The notes under the pieces were generated by a model. That model made no database searches, was not told the origin of the DNA, and worked only from the letters and a program-made list of their open reading frames with translations. Shown in pieces: positions 39,929-49,452 of a stretch of DNA of 64,000 bases (position 1 is the first letter of the stretch; each line of letters begins with the position of its first letter). Source of the DNA: Photobacterium salinisoli (GTDB lineage: Bacteria; Pseudomonadota; Gammaproteobacteria; Enterobacterales; Vibrionaceae); contig NZ_QZMS01000007.1 of NCBI RefSeq assembly GCF_003614885.1, positions 1,860,001-1,924,000 of the forward strand, read 5' to 3'. Made by a program: the position numbers and the translations under genes.

Positions 39929-40296
39929 GGGGCTGATTCAGGATTCGACAGGATCAAGAAGGCCCGTGGAGCATGCAGAGGTGCGGTTTGCCTCTTTAAA
40001 AAGCCGCAAAAAAATAGTCGCAAACGACGAAAACTACGCACTAGCAGCTTAATAACCTGCTCAGAGCCTGCCCTCCCTAGCCTTAGCTCGTAGGACGGGG
40101 ATTCAGGGCAGTCAAACCCAAACGAGATCGCGTGGAAGCTTTGACCTGGGAGCGGAAGCGTTAAATTTAATTCAGGTGTGTCTCAGCATGGCGTGTTTGT
40201 CCGCAGTGCTTTGACGAGATTAAAGACAAACTAAGCATGTAGCGCCATTGGTTAGACTGATTTTGGACGCGGGTTCAACTCCCGCCAGCTCCACCA
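39929..40296 (+). ncRNA. ssrA: tmRNA (transfer-messenger RNA)
   Basis: 368 bases. The 5' end GGGGCTGATTCAGGATTCGA and the 3' end GGGTTCAACTCCCGCCAGCT-CCACCA pair to form the tRNA-like acceptor and T arm. The tag reading frame starts with the resume codon GCA at 40020 and encodes ANDENYALAA, stop TAA at 40050-40052, identical to the E. coli tag. Pseudoknot sequences follow. With SmpB it frees stalled ribosomes. Its 3' end is a well-known integration site for islands, and accessory DNA begins right after it. Confidence 0.98.
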
Positions 40297-40327
40297 AATC
40301 GTATACGAAGACATCTTCGGATGTCAC

Positions 40328-40364
40328 AAAGCCCGCTAAGGTCCTGACCTGGCGGGCTTTTTGT
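40328..40364 (+). terminator. Terminator downstream of ssrA
   Basis: AAAGCCCGC (40328-40336) / GCGGGCTTT (40352-40360) with an inner GGTC/GACC pairing, then TTGTT. A smaller hairpin CGAAGA-CA-TCTTCG precedes it. Either native ssrA flank or island end. Confidence 0.85.
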
Positions 40365-40527
40365 TATCTGTACTCATAAAGTGTCATCCCTAAATTAATG
40401 ATCCTATCCCCTCAAAAACTTACAAAAAGTTATGGCATTTACACTTCTTATCACTTGGCTATCAGTTTTTTTCGCTGCTGTTATCTTAAAATGAAAGTAT
40501 TCATCACTTAAGTTGGACAATCCAGCC

Positions 40528-41469
40528 ATGAAGCTCAATCGAATCCCTTTTGGTTTAAGAGTCATTGATCATTCATTTGTCGATGTTGTTGATGTGCCAA
40601 GGGGAAATCAGTGTGGGTGCATCTGTCCTTCCTGTAATACGCCTCTGATTGCTAAGCAAGGTCAAGAGAATCAATGGCATTTCGCACATGCAAGCCGAAA
40701 AGTCTCAGGAACGAGCAAAGACTGCGATTTCTCTTTCTTTGTTTCCGTGCGCATGATGGCCAGACAGATTTTTGAAACAGGCATCACAATTGATCTGCCT
40801 GATTACAAATATTCTTTAAGTAAATGGCGTAGTGGTCTGAATTTCAAAGAAGATTTCCTCATCACAAAAGCGACAACTATCCAGCTTGAGAATTGCTACA
40901 AAGAAGCATCATTTGGAAATTGCATCGTTGATATCTTGGGGGAAGTTAAGGAATTCACGCTCATCATCTATTTCACTCACCCAAATCGAGCACTCCCCTC
41001 TCACCTCAAAAACCCACGCTTTCAACAGAGTGGAATTCTCGAAATTCAGCTAGATCATACACACGATTTATTTTCAGATAGGAAGGATTCAACTCTTCGG
41101 CACATTGACCTATTGAAGAATTTTCTTCAACATGATCTCCACTCAAAAAAATGGGTACACCATCCACGCAAAGCCAAACTTGAGCGACAGGCAAGTGAAC
41201 GTTTAGATGCAAAAATTACTCAACTTCAATCAAAAGAACGGAGTCAATCATCATACAAGCCGCAACATAATCAGGCTTACAAGAATGATGCTGATCCATA
41301 TTTGATATCAGCAATAAACTCACCTGTTACCCTAATCCCAAAGCGTACTGCAATGTTTCGGTGTATTCTCTGCGAATGTAAATGGGAGGTTGTTTTACCA
41401 GGAAAACCCACCTGCCCAAAATGCCATACCCACCTTTATGCAGCTGAAATAAATCAGCTAAACGAATAA
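40528..41469 (+). CDS. CoiA-like N-terminal zinc-finger protein, function unknown
   Basis: 313 residues from ATG 40528. The N-terminal motif CPSC (33-36) followed by WHFAH (50-54) is the competence CoiA/DUF zinc-finger signature often placed before nuclease-like domains. The middle region (about 80-200) could be a diverged PD-(D/E)xK fold (NCIVDILGEVKEFTLIIYF) but lacks clear catalytic residues. The C-terminus carries a second zinc finger (CILCECKW ... CPKCHTH). Convergent with the SF1 helicase, 27 bases apart. A nuclease or nucleic-acid-binding role is inferred, not shown. Confidence 0.6.
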   Translation: MKLNRIPFGLRVIDHSFVDVVDVPRGNQCGCICPSCNTPLIAKQGQENQWHFAHASRKVSGTSKDCDFSFFVSVRMMARQIFETGITIDLPDYKYSLSKWRSGLNFKEDFLITKATTIQLENCYKEASFGNCIVDILGEVKEFTLIIYFTHPNRALPSHLKNPRFQQSGILEIQLDHTHDLFSDRKDSTLRHIDLLKNFLQHDLHSKKWVHHPRKAKLERQASERLDAKITQLQSKERSQSSYKPQHNQAYKNDADPYLISAINSPVTLIPKRTAMFRCILCECKWEVVLPGKPTCPKCHTHLYAAEINQLNE

Positions 41470-41496
41470 AGAATAATATCCAAGTTTCTACTCCCT

Positions 41497-44400
41497 TTAG
41501 ATAAAGCTTGGCTGCACATTGGGTTCCTTAGACGCGTTCAGAGCGAGTCTCTGCCGTAACATCCCGGATGGCGAACCCGTAGCACTCATCCCAAAGACGT
41601 TAGGATCACCAAACACAATCAATGAATCTTTTGCACGAGATACAGCCACGTTCAGCATATTTGACCCAGCATCATAAAACTTACCGCTATCTTTATCGTT
41701 TTCCCCATAAACACTAGAAAACAATACAATGAAACGCTCGTCGCCTTGCAAACTATGTACTGTGCCCACGGTAATATTTTCTATCGAATGCTTTGTCAGC
41801 TCAGAGCGTATAAGTGCCGCTTGCTTGCTAAACGGCGTAATGATTCCAACGGCTTTGGACAGTACTTCAGCATCAGTCTTATCCTTCAATTTCTCATCTT
41901 GCTGCCTGGCATACTCGACAATTTTTTTGCTCTGAGACGACAACCAATCGGCAATGGCTTGGGCTTCACCAGGGTTCCCACGGCTGCCACCATACGAGCG
42001 AGAAGCAGATACGACAGGTTCCATAGTCATCGTTCCCCAGGGAACGTCGTGCTTTGCATTTCCTCTTAATGGTTCAAGCACCCCTTGATAAACAAGATCA
42101 TTACAGTAACCCACAATGTCATTAAAACAGCGACGGTGTTCCGTCAGATATAAACCGCGCTGGAGCTGCTCAATTTGATGATAGCGACACTGCCTTTGGG
42201 CCACTCGCATCACATTACCACTGCTTACCAGCAAACCACTGTCCAGCCAGCTTTCGTAATCAACGTCATCGCCGAGCAACCCATACAAAGCTAAGTTGGA
42301 TCGGTCTACACCTGCAGGAATACTCCAGACAGGCTCAATCTGGTCGGTATCACCGACAATCAGTGCCTTTTTCGCTAAAGCAAAACTTGCTGCTGATACA
42401 TCCGGCAATGCCTGACCGGCTTCATCAACAATCAGTAAATCAATTTCCTCCAATTGAGGAAGATCCTGCCAGACATTATCCTTGTACTCTCCGGCCATAA
42501 AGGTGCTCGGGACCATATAGAAAGTGGATACAAAGCAAGGCGTTAACTTTGCGTATCGACGAAGCTTACGTAATAGCTTAAAGGGTGACTTTTTATCAGC
42601 ATCATTCGACTCGACAAAAGACTTCGTTTCTTTCAACCAACGTGCTTCAAAGTAGTGCGTCGCTAATTTGAACAATCGAAAACGGTAATAACGGTCATTC
42701 AACTCCTGCACCTGTTCCGGTTTCGTTTTACTGAACAGTTTCAAATGCTTCGCGGGTGCCATCCAGCTCTCTAGCTTGCCCTGTTGCGTTAAAAAGTGGT
42801 CGAGCGCTTTTTCCGCAGCCAGCAACTCTTTTTGCAAGCAGTTCGTTTGAGTCGCAATTTGAGTCATCAGCTGATTGATATACGATTCAACCTGATCATC
42901 CGAGCTGACCTCAAGATGTCTGTCCCACTGATTGAGCAACCTCGCCGTTTTACGTTCTTCTTGCTTTCGTATATGAGGGAGCCAGATGAAGCAACGGACC
43001 CACCAAGAACGTGATTCCCAAAGGCCATATAATTCATCTAACCGTTGTTTCTCTTGTTGATAGGCCTTTTCTTGCTCTTCTAATGCGACCTTGTTTTCCG
43101 TGATCGTTTCTCGTAAACCATCTAAAGAGCCGTATTTATTATCAATGAGACTTAATGCAGACTGCCAGTTTTCCAGAAAGTCGAAGCCCTGAGAAATTTG
43201 TTTTTTCACAGCCAACATTTCACGGTGGAGTGCCTTCAATGCATCATCCACCGACTGACATTTACTTTGCTGCCATTGGCTGACTTGATTCAGAAAGTGT
43301 GTCTGTGCTTCTGTGATAAAGGTTTGTGTTTGCCATGCCTCCATACAGCCTTCTCCTTTCGGGCCAGCATAACGGTAGGGATTTTTTGAGTTCGCTTTGG
43401 CGCTTGAACAGAAATACAAACCATAGCTGTCGACTTCAGGCAACCATCGCCCCTTTAATGATTCATCCAGGCCATCTTCATCAATGCGAGCAAAGCTTTC
43501 TAGTATGTTGGTCACAGCCTGATTGTTGTTTGAGGTCGCGACGATCAGCGGCGGTTCAGACTGATTTAACGCAGCCTGCGTCCATAGGTTGGCAACCACT
43601 GAGCGTAAGAGAGTTGTTTTCCCTGTTCCTGGAGGCCCATTAACAGCCAGCACCTCACCATCAACTTGTTCAATAAAATGATGCAATGCATTACGTTGTT
43701 TGGCAGAAAGCGGAAACTCACCTGACATTTGCCCAAGGTGCTGTTGCGCTAGACCAACTGAATCTTGCTTGCTCTCAAAGGTTGAAAGCCTGGCATTCTT
43801 TCGCTCACTATAAGCCTGATAGAGTGTTGGGTAATGTTTTCTATCGATCAGAAAATCCAGCACCTTCAGTAAATTAGCTTTTGCGCCAACAACTGGCGTA
43901 TCAAGCTGAAATAAGCACTGATCGCTTTGCACAAATTCATCTGAAACCAGAATCTCTGCGACTTGAGTCGGAGGTTGCTCTGCTGAAGGCTCCCGAAAAG
44001 ACGTTCCTGTTGCGTGACACAACAGCCTTGCACAATAAGCTGTTAACTGTGGCCAATCTTCAATCCCCTCAAACGGGTGTTGAGTAAAAAATTCATCGAT
44101 TTTCGCCATTTCAGTAAACGGCTCCGTTGATTCCTCCGAAGGCCCAATCCAGATGCGAGGGATCCAAGGGGCTTTTTTTGTGGGTTGAAGTGTGCCGTCA
44201 CGGTGCAAATTAGCAAACACGACCAAAGGCAGCAGCACCGTCCGTTTTCGCTGATCATAAGCACCCCCTTGGTATTTGAGATGATCAACACGAGGGAAAA
44301 TCACAATTTCAGACTGCTGCAAGGGTTCCTTATTTTTCCCCTGCCTTGCATCCAGAATTTGTGCCGCCAAACTCGGATTGATTCGTCCCTGCTGCCAAAT

Positions 44401-44553
44401 CGATTGCTCGAATGCCAGATACGCTTCTTTGGGATCTTGTTTCTTGTCCGGCCCCAGCACCGGAAGAATATCCTTGTCTTCTGGGCACAGCCTGTCGGCA
44501 TCGATCAGTGACTGGCGAAAGTAACGGCTTATTTGCGTATGATATTGGCTCAT
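41497..44553 (-). CDS. UPF1/DNA2-like superfamily 1 helicase
   Basis: 1018 residues from ATG 44553, which has AAGGA 7 bases upstream; a further ATG at 44580 is less well placed. SF1 motifs: Walker A NGPPGTGKTTLLRSVV near residue 305, DLLIVDEAGQALPDVSAAS near 710, ALIVGDTDQIEPVW, VGIITPFSKQAALIRSEL, TVHSLQGDERFIVLFSSVYG and MLNVAVSRAKDSLIVFGDP. A long coiled-coil insertion occupies about 430-600. Such stand-alone DNA2/NAM7-type helicases are common in defence islands. Substrate and role here are unknown. Confidence 0.85.
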   Translation of the reverse strand: MSQYHTQISRYFRQSLIDADRLCPEDKDILPVLGPDKKQDPKEAYLAFEQSIWQQGRINPSLAAQILDARQGKNKEPLQQSEIVIFPRVDHLKYQGGAYDQRKRTVLLPLVVFANLHRDGTLQPTKKAPWIPRIWIGPSEESTEPFTEMAKIDEFFTQHPFEGIEDWPQLTAYCARLLCHATGTSFREPSAEQPPTQVAEILVSDEFVQSDQCLFQLDTPVVGAKANLLKVLDFLIDRKHYPTLYQAYSERKNARLSTFESKQDSVGLAQQHLGQMSGEFPLSAKQRNALHHFIEQVDGEVLAVNGPPGTGKTTLLRSVVANLWTQAALNQSEPPLIVATSNNNQAVTNILESFARIDEDGLDESLKGRWLPEVDSYGLYFCSSAKANSKNPYRYAGPKGEGCMEAWQTQTFITEAQTHFLNQVSQWQQSKCQSVDDALKALHREMLAVKKQISQGFDFLENWQSALSLIDNKYGSLDGLRETITENKVALEEQEKAYQQEKQRLDELYGLWESRSWWVRCFIWLPHIRKQEERKTARLLNQWDRHLEVSSDDQVESYINQLMTQIATQTNCLQKELLAAEKALDHFLTQQGKLESWMAPAKHLKLFSKTKPEQVQELNDRYYRFRLFKLATHYFEARWLKETKSFVESNDADKKSPFKLLRKLRRYAKLTPCFVSTFYMVPSTFMAGEYKDNVWQDLPQLEEIDLLIVDEAGQALPDVSAASFALAKKALIVGDTDQIEPVWSIPAGVDRSNLALYGLLGDDVDYESWLDSGLLVSSGNVMRVAQRQCRYHQIEQLQRGLYLTEHRRCFNDIVGYCNDLVYQGVLEPLRGNAKHDVPWGTMTMEPVVSASRSYGGSRGNPGEAQAIADWLSSQSKKIVEYARQQDEKLKDKTDAEVLSKAVGIITPFSKQAALIRSELTKHSIENITVGTVHSLQGDERFIVLFSSVYGENDKDSGKFYDAGSNMLNVAVSRAKDSLIVFGDPNVFGMSATGSPSGMLRQRLALNASKEPNVQPSFI

Positions 44554-44781
44554 CCCTGATCCTTCTCGTTTGAATCTCATTGTGTCAATCGATCCCTAAG
44601 GTCTGTTTTGGCAAGAATTTTTACGCGCCAGCTTCTTATAAATCCATCCAATAATCAACAGATCTCATAACCGTTCATGAGTGATACATCTCTGATTCCT
44701 GTTCCGGAACAATCAAACACACTAAAAAGCACCACACTTAATCTGTTATCCAAACCATGATGCATACTTTGCACTCCCTAT

Positions 44782-44810
44782 CAGACACCGCCAGATTCCT
44801 TCTGTATAAT
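44782..44810 (+). promoter_or_regulatory. Sigma-70-like promoter of the truncated hsdM
   Basis: CAGACA (44782-44787), 17-base spacer, TATAAT (44805-44810), 39 bases before the ATG at 44849. It shows that the 5' end of this remnant is intact. Confidence 0.55.
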
Positions 44811-44848
44811 CGCCGGCAGTTTAACTTTGGCTAGTTCCGAGATACTTC

Positions 44849-45481
44849 ATGACCCACAATAATTTCTCCCAAACCGCGGCTTTTATCTGGTCTGTGGCTG
44901 ACCTGCTTCGCGGTGACTTCAAACAATCTCAATATGGTCGCGTAATCTTGCCGTTTACACTGCTTCGTCGCCTTGAGTGTGTGCTTGAGCCAAGCAAAGA
45001 TGCTGTGGTTGCTGAGCATGAACGCATCAAAGCGATGAACCTGCCAGAAGAGGCGCAGGAAAAATTCTTGCTTCGTGCAACGCAATCACCAGCACAACCT
45101 GATGGTTTGTCATTCTTCAACACCTCGCCAATGAACCTTGGCAAGATGGGGCAAAGCAACATCAAGGCGAACCTTGAGAAGTACGTACAATCATTCTCCA
45201 AAGATGCGCGTGAAATCTTCGAGCATTTCAAGTTCGACGAGTTTGTCGGGCTGCTGGAAGATGCCAACCTGCTTTACAAAGTGGTAAAGAAGTTTGCCAC
45301 CACCGATCTTAGCCCAAACAGCATTTCTAACCACGATATGGGCTTGGTGTTTGAGGAGCTGATTCGCCGCTTTGCTGAAAGCTCGAATGAAACCGCTGGT
45401 GAGCACTTTACAATGTCATATTCACCGTGTTCTAACAAAGTCCATCTTCAAGAATCTAGAAAAATTGTTACTTTTTCATAG
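44849..45481 (+). pseudogene. Truncated type I methyltransferase hsdM remnant
   Basis: Residues 1-188 read as the N-terminal specificity/dimer domain of a type I modification subunit ([43 protein letters not shown]). Homology stops at GEHFT, just where SAM-binding motif I should begin, and 22 unrelated residues lead to a stop. No DPxxG or NPPF motif remains and no C-terminal half is visible nearby. It belongs to a different hsdM subfamily from the complete copy at 57697. A deletion or insertion removed the rest of an older system. A short protein could still be made. Confidence 0.8.
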
Positions 45482-45875
45482 GTCTTAACTCCTCAAGTTC
45501 CTCCGGTACTTCCAAGATTACATTCTCATCGGCTGTTAATACGCCACCATCTTTATAGCCGTAGGTTGGCTCATTAAAACTTGAACTTAGTAAGCTCTGT
45601 CGCTGCTTCTGGATTTCTTGAAGGGCAAGTCCCATATCCTTTGGACAAGGTGACCGTCCCCACCAGTTCAAAAGCAGTTCTATTTTATGCTTTGGTGGTA
45701 AGTCTTGCAGAATGCTATTCATGAGAGTGCAGCATGCAACTTGGTTGGTGAATCCTTGGTAATCTCCCATTGAGCTTGGAATGATGTGATCAATAGATGC
45801 ATCACACTCAAGAAGCGGCTTTCTACAGTAAAAGCAAAAGCCACCTTGCCGGTGAATCAAAGTGCTTAGCTTCAT
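45468..45875 (-). CDS. Small HNH endonuclease
   Basis: 135 residues. HNH core: CFYC (14-17), DHIIPSS with DH at 29-30, then N44 and CC at 48-49, giving a zinc-stabilised beta-beta-alpha nuclease fold. The C-terminal half is helical with an acidic end. Its 3' end overlaps the hsdM remnant tail by 14 bases. Divergent from the XRE gene. Possibly a restriction nuclease or homing-type enzyme; the breakpoint position makes a link to the hsdM truncation possible. Confidence 0.7.
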   Translation of the reverse strand: MKLSTLIHRQGGFCFYCRKPLLECDASIDHIIPSSMGDYQGFTNQVACCTLMNSILQDLPPKHKIELLLNWWGRSPCPKDMGLALQEIQKQRQSLLSSSFNEPTYGYKDGGVLTADENVILEVPEELEELRPMKK

Positions 45876-45927
45876 ATTATTACCCTCGTGCGTTGAAGTA
45901 GTAATATCAGATTAATGCAAAATGAGC

Positions 45928-45948
45928 GATATATCCCGTGGTGATATA
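45928..45948. promoter_or_regulatory. Possible operator between HNH and XRE genes
   Basis: TATATC and GATATA half-sites flank CCGTGGT within a short AT-rich divergent promoter. Such dyads are typical for small XRE autoregulators. Not verified. Confidence 0.4.
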
Positions 45949-45990
45949 AACTGCATTTGGTGATAGTTCTGTCTTTTGAGCAGAGCAATC

Positions 45991-46200
45991 ATGAAAGATC
46001 CACGTTTAGTCGCATTTGGGGCAAGAATCCGCCAGTTAAGAAAAGAGAAAGGATTGTCTCAGGAGGCCTTGGCCGATCTTGCAGGGATCGACCGAAGTTA
46101 TATGGGGCATATTGAGCGTGGTGATCAGAACATTACACTCACAAAAATCTACCAAATTGCTGAAGCCCTAGATATATATCCACATGAGCTGCTTCGTTAG
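45991..46200 (+). CDS. XRE family regulator, C-protein-like
   Basis: 69 residues from ATG 45991; an upstream TTG at 45976 is in frame but poor. Single helix-turn-helix domain (RIRQLRKEKGLSQEALADLA, then RSYMGHIERGDQNIT). Size and sequence resemble controller proteins of restriction-modification systems. It is divergent from the HNH gene and convergent with the helicase at 46224, so it may control the HNH gene or the large operon. Confidence 0.85.
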   Translation: MKDPRLVAFGARIRQLRKEKGLSQEALADLAGIDRSYMGHIERGDQNITLTKIYQIAEALDIYPHELLR

Positions 46201-46223
46201 AATTAAATATCGCCGTTAAGACG

Positions 46224-49200
46224 TTAACTAAAATAGCAGCTCAGTCTGGTTTCAGTCATTTCGACTATTGTAGAATAAATAGATCCAAGAAAATCTTTCA
46301 TTTCTTCAGTCAGCATAGAGCTATCTACTCCTGGTTGAGCTACCGAAAATTCAAAGCTAACTTCGGAGTATTTTAATGCTTTCTTAATATCGTCAATATC
46401 AGAAGAGTTTCCCTTATAAAATCTTAATCCAGTCAACACGCCATTTTTGTTTCTGCGCTCCATGTGTTTGAGTAGCTCCTCTGGACGCCATTTATACCTT
46501 AGTGAAACTAAAGCTTGGCCACAGACCTCATACAAATCCGACAACCTTGCCCCTGAAGCTTCTTTGGAATATTTGCAGTGGACTAGTTGAAATCGGATGT
46601 GGTCATCATCAATAAAGATCGCGATTATGTCTGCGCTTTCTCCAGAATTATCATCATTAAAAACCACTTTCGCCCCATCATTGGCAAGTTTTCTCATCAT
46701 GTATTCCTGTATCGAATTTTTCCTCTTGGTACTACTCTTGTACATAGATTCAATTGTAAAATTGACATCTTGCCAATCGAGTTTATTAATTTGATTATTA
46801 GGAATTCGGTCAATTACATGATCGCCGTAGTCGGTATGTATGCAACCTGATATAGTACTTCCATTTAGTAGGAACATAGTTGGTGGATTTTCTTCAAAAA
46901 ACTGCTTCAAGGATATGGAGTTGTTCTTTATACCGTCAACTCTTATTTTTGAGTCCTCAAGTCCAATAACCCGCTGGCCTTTTTCCCCTCCAAGCTGCAT
47001 TTCAAATGTAACTGTTTCCCCTAAAATATTTAAAGAAAATTCAGCTCTGTCTTTATTACAGTAAGTATTTCTTATTTTGCATTCTGACAGTATTACTGAC
47101 TTTGAGTTCGGCAGTTCCACAGTAATTTTGTGAATCCTCAAATATAGATCTTCAGACCAATCCGTCGCTAGTATAATCACATTTTCAGGGAAAGACTCAA
47201 TCTGGGTTTTTGATGCGGAGTCTTCCAACAATTGATTTGAATCTATGGCTTCGTCCGTAATCATCTTTCCTATAGATAAACACCATGACTTCCATTCTTT
47301 TAAATCTGCTAATCGAGCTGGACTCCAGATTTTACCTTTAACTGAGGCACCAACACTGACGGGGAAACCGTCTCTAAATCCAATACCAACAAAATCGGAT
47401 TTTTGACAACGCTTACCTTCCTTCCATTTCGTAAGTTCAGTAGTTACATCAGCACCACTTAGCCTAGAATATCTGTGAAGATGATTCGCTGGCTTAAATA
47501 TACCCGCATGAACAATACTAAGTCTCTTGATTGCATTAAAGGACCTAAACACACAATCACCTTTGATCGGCATTGGCTTTTCTTGAGTAATAGCTTCTAC
47601 TAGATAGTCAATATCAAGTCGCTTTTCCGAATGCCCGATATATAAAATATTCGTATCTCGATCAAAATGCATGACTATCAAATCCCACTTTTGATCTCGC
47701 ATTTTATCGCTTCTGGCCCACTTCACTTTATCTCTTCTTTGAGTAGTGAAGTAAAAGACATTCTCCAGTTCGTTGAAGAATGGCTGTGAAAGGGAATAGT
47801 GATTGGTATTAAAGGCATCTTTGAAGTATTTCCATGAAACTTTTTTCGCCTTAAAGCAAATACAGCTGAGAGCTGGGTAGATCAGCTTAGGGTTTAGTTC
47901 AATATCGGGTGAGTCAAAACCAGATATTGGCTTGCACCCTTGAAGGAATGTAAGTAAAGACTCAGCTTCGGATTTCTTAGCGTCAGCGACTTCACTTATA
48001 ACCTCTTCCCAGCCAGATCCCTCTTGGAAAAGATTTTCTAACTCTGTTGACATTTTTTCTTCGGCGTAATTTACGATGAAAGTGGCGTCACCAAGGCCGT
48101 GTTGCGTTCGAGTGAATCTGCCGATAAATTGAAGTAGCACCGAAATAGACTTATGTACACCGTGTACAGCAGCTATTTTGAAATTTGGATAATCAAAACC
48201 TTCTTTGAGCATATCTACGCATACAATAATGTCATACTTGTCTTTCTTTATTTCATCAATAATTAATTTTCTTGATTTTACACCCGAGTGAACCAAGACA
48301 ACATTTTCACTTGGAAACCATTCTTTATAATTTACGTACAAAATCTCTGCATGTGTTCTACTCTCTGCACGAACCATTATTTTATGTTTAGTAAAGCCTG
48401 ACTCTCGGTCCTTTATTAGCTGCGATACGGCCGCGTTTGCAATTGCTTTATCTTTCTTTCTCGGGTGGCGCTCGTCAATAGATATTAATGATATTTTTGA
48501 AAAGCATTCATCTTTCAGTGCCTGTGATAGTGGATAATTATATACAACCTTTCCCTCTATTGGTTGTCTATCATTTCTGTAAGGAGTTGCTGTGAATTGA
48601 ACTATCTTTGAATTATTGAATACAGACTTTAATTTCTGCCATTCGGATGCTGCAATATGGTGCGCTTCATCAAAAAATACATGGGAAAACAGGCCTGAAA
48701 ATTTTTGAATGATTTCATCTGGAGAACGAGCAAAGAATGCCGGTGTGGATATTACGACTTCAGACTCAAGAATTACATCAATATGTTCGTGCTTGCTTAT
48801 TGTTTTGTTTAAAACTAAAACATTAGGATATGGTGCGTCTTCGGGGATGATATTAAGAGTTTTAAGTATTCCCCACGTTTGAAACTTTTCAGATATCTGT
48901 AATTTAAGATCAATGGTGGGAGCAATAACGAGTGTCCTTTTTGCTTTATCGGCTAGGGTCAAGCACAGCATTGTTTCCGTTTTCCCAGTCCCTGTAGGCA
49001 GAACAACTGTCGCAACATCATTTGACAAAGACCAATGAGATAACAGCGAGTATATTGCACCCAATTGAGCAGGGCGAAGTCCATTACCTGAGCTATTTCT
49101 GGAGGTTATCTTTACATCTTCAAGGTATGACTCTGATGAGCCAACTATTTGGGATATTGGGCTTTTAACTTTAAATTCTTTTCCAGAAATCCCGATATTA

Positions 49201-49436
49201 CCTTCAATATCTGCAATAAATTGAACCCCAAAAGGACTGATAAGTTGGTATTTTCTCCCTTTAATATGGAAAGCTCTAAACTCCCACACACCTTCTGGTA
49301 TAGCCAATTTGGATAGAACCCCTATGGGAGTCCTATTTTTCTGGAGGAAGAGCGGCTTTTCTATATTTAGTCGCTCTATGTGTTCCAAAGCTAAGCTAGC
49401 TTGGCCACTAATCACATTCGAATTATTAAAATCCAT
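46224..49436 (-). CDS. SF2 (DEAH) helicase with C-terminal PD-(D/E)xK-like region
   Basis: 1070 residues, start ATG 49436 with GGAGGG upstream. Helicase motifs: Walker A VLPTGTGKTETM (about 145-156), DEAH 256-259, FTATPYR, and motif VI IGRFTRTQHG. The middle (about 500-900) is unassigned. Residues about 915-985 contain SADIIAIF (D936), then QLVHCKYS (K955) and the helix LYEVCGQALVSLR, which resemble a PD-(D/E)xK or Mrr-like nuclease core with an atypical His-Cys-Lys. It follows the metallopeptidase gene after 16 bases and is the last gene of the type I operon. It is distinctly AT-rich compared with hsdR, suggesting separate acquisition. Likely anti-phage; function inferred. Confidence 0.8.
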   Translation of the reverse strand: MDFNNSNVISGQASLALEHIERLNIEKPLFLQKNRTPIGVLSKLAIPEGVWEFRAFHIKGRKYQLISPFGVQFIADIEGNIGISGKEFKVKSPISQIVGSSESYLEDVKITSRNSSGNGLRPAQLGAIYSLLSHWSLSNDVATVVLPTGTGKTETMLCLTLADKAKRTLVIAPTIDLKLQISEKFQTWGILKTLNIIPEDAPYPNVLVLNKTISKHEHIDVILESEVVISTPAFFARSPDEIIQKFSGLFSHVFFDEAHHIAASEWQKLKSVFNNSKIVQFTATPYRNDRQPIEGKVVYNYPLSQALKDECFSKISLISIDERHPRKKDKAIANAAVSQLIKDRESGFTKHKIMVRAESRTHAEILYVNYKEWFPSENVVLVHSGVKSRKLIIDEIKKDKYDIIVCVDMLKEGFDYPNFKIAAVHGVHKSISVLLQFIGRFTRTQHGLGDATFIVNYAEEKMSTELENLFQEGSGWEEVISEVADAKKSEAESLLTFLQGCKPISGFDSPDIELNPKLIYPALSCICFKAKKVSWKYFKDAFNTNHYSLSQPFFNELENVFYFTTQRRDKVKWARSDKMRDQKWDLIVMHFDRDTNILYIGHSEKRLDIDYLVEAITQEKPMPIKGDCVFRSFNAIKRLSIVHAGIFKPANHLHRYSRLSGADVTTELTKWKEGKRCQKSDFVGIGFRDGFPVSVGASVKGKIWSPARLADLKEWKSWCLSIGKMITDEAIDSNQLLEDSASKTQIESFPENVIILATDWSEDLYLRIHKITVELPNSKSVILSECKIRNTYCNKDRAEFSLNILGETVTFEMQLGGEKGQRVIGLEDSKIRVDGIKNNSISLKQFFEENPPTMFLLNGSTISGCIHTDYGDHVIDRIPNNQINKLDWQDVNFTIESMYKSSTKRKNSIQEYMMRKLANDGAKVVFNDDNSGESADIIAIFIDDDHIRFQLVHCKYSKEASGARLSDLYEVCGQALVSLRYKWRPEELLKHMERRNKNGVLTGLRFYKGNSSDIDDIKKALKYSEVSFEFSVAQPGVDSSMLTEEMKDFLGSIYSTIVEMTETRLSCYFS

Positions 49437-49452
49437 TTAATCCCTCCAATAT

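Noticed and set aside
40268..40296. Separate tRNA gene at the island edge
   Set aside because: The T-arm and CCA sequence are the tRNA-like end of tmRNA, not an independent tRNA.
44849..45481. Functional type I methyltransferase
   Set aside because: It lacks both the SAM-binding motif I and the NPPF motif, so it cannot methylate DNA.
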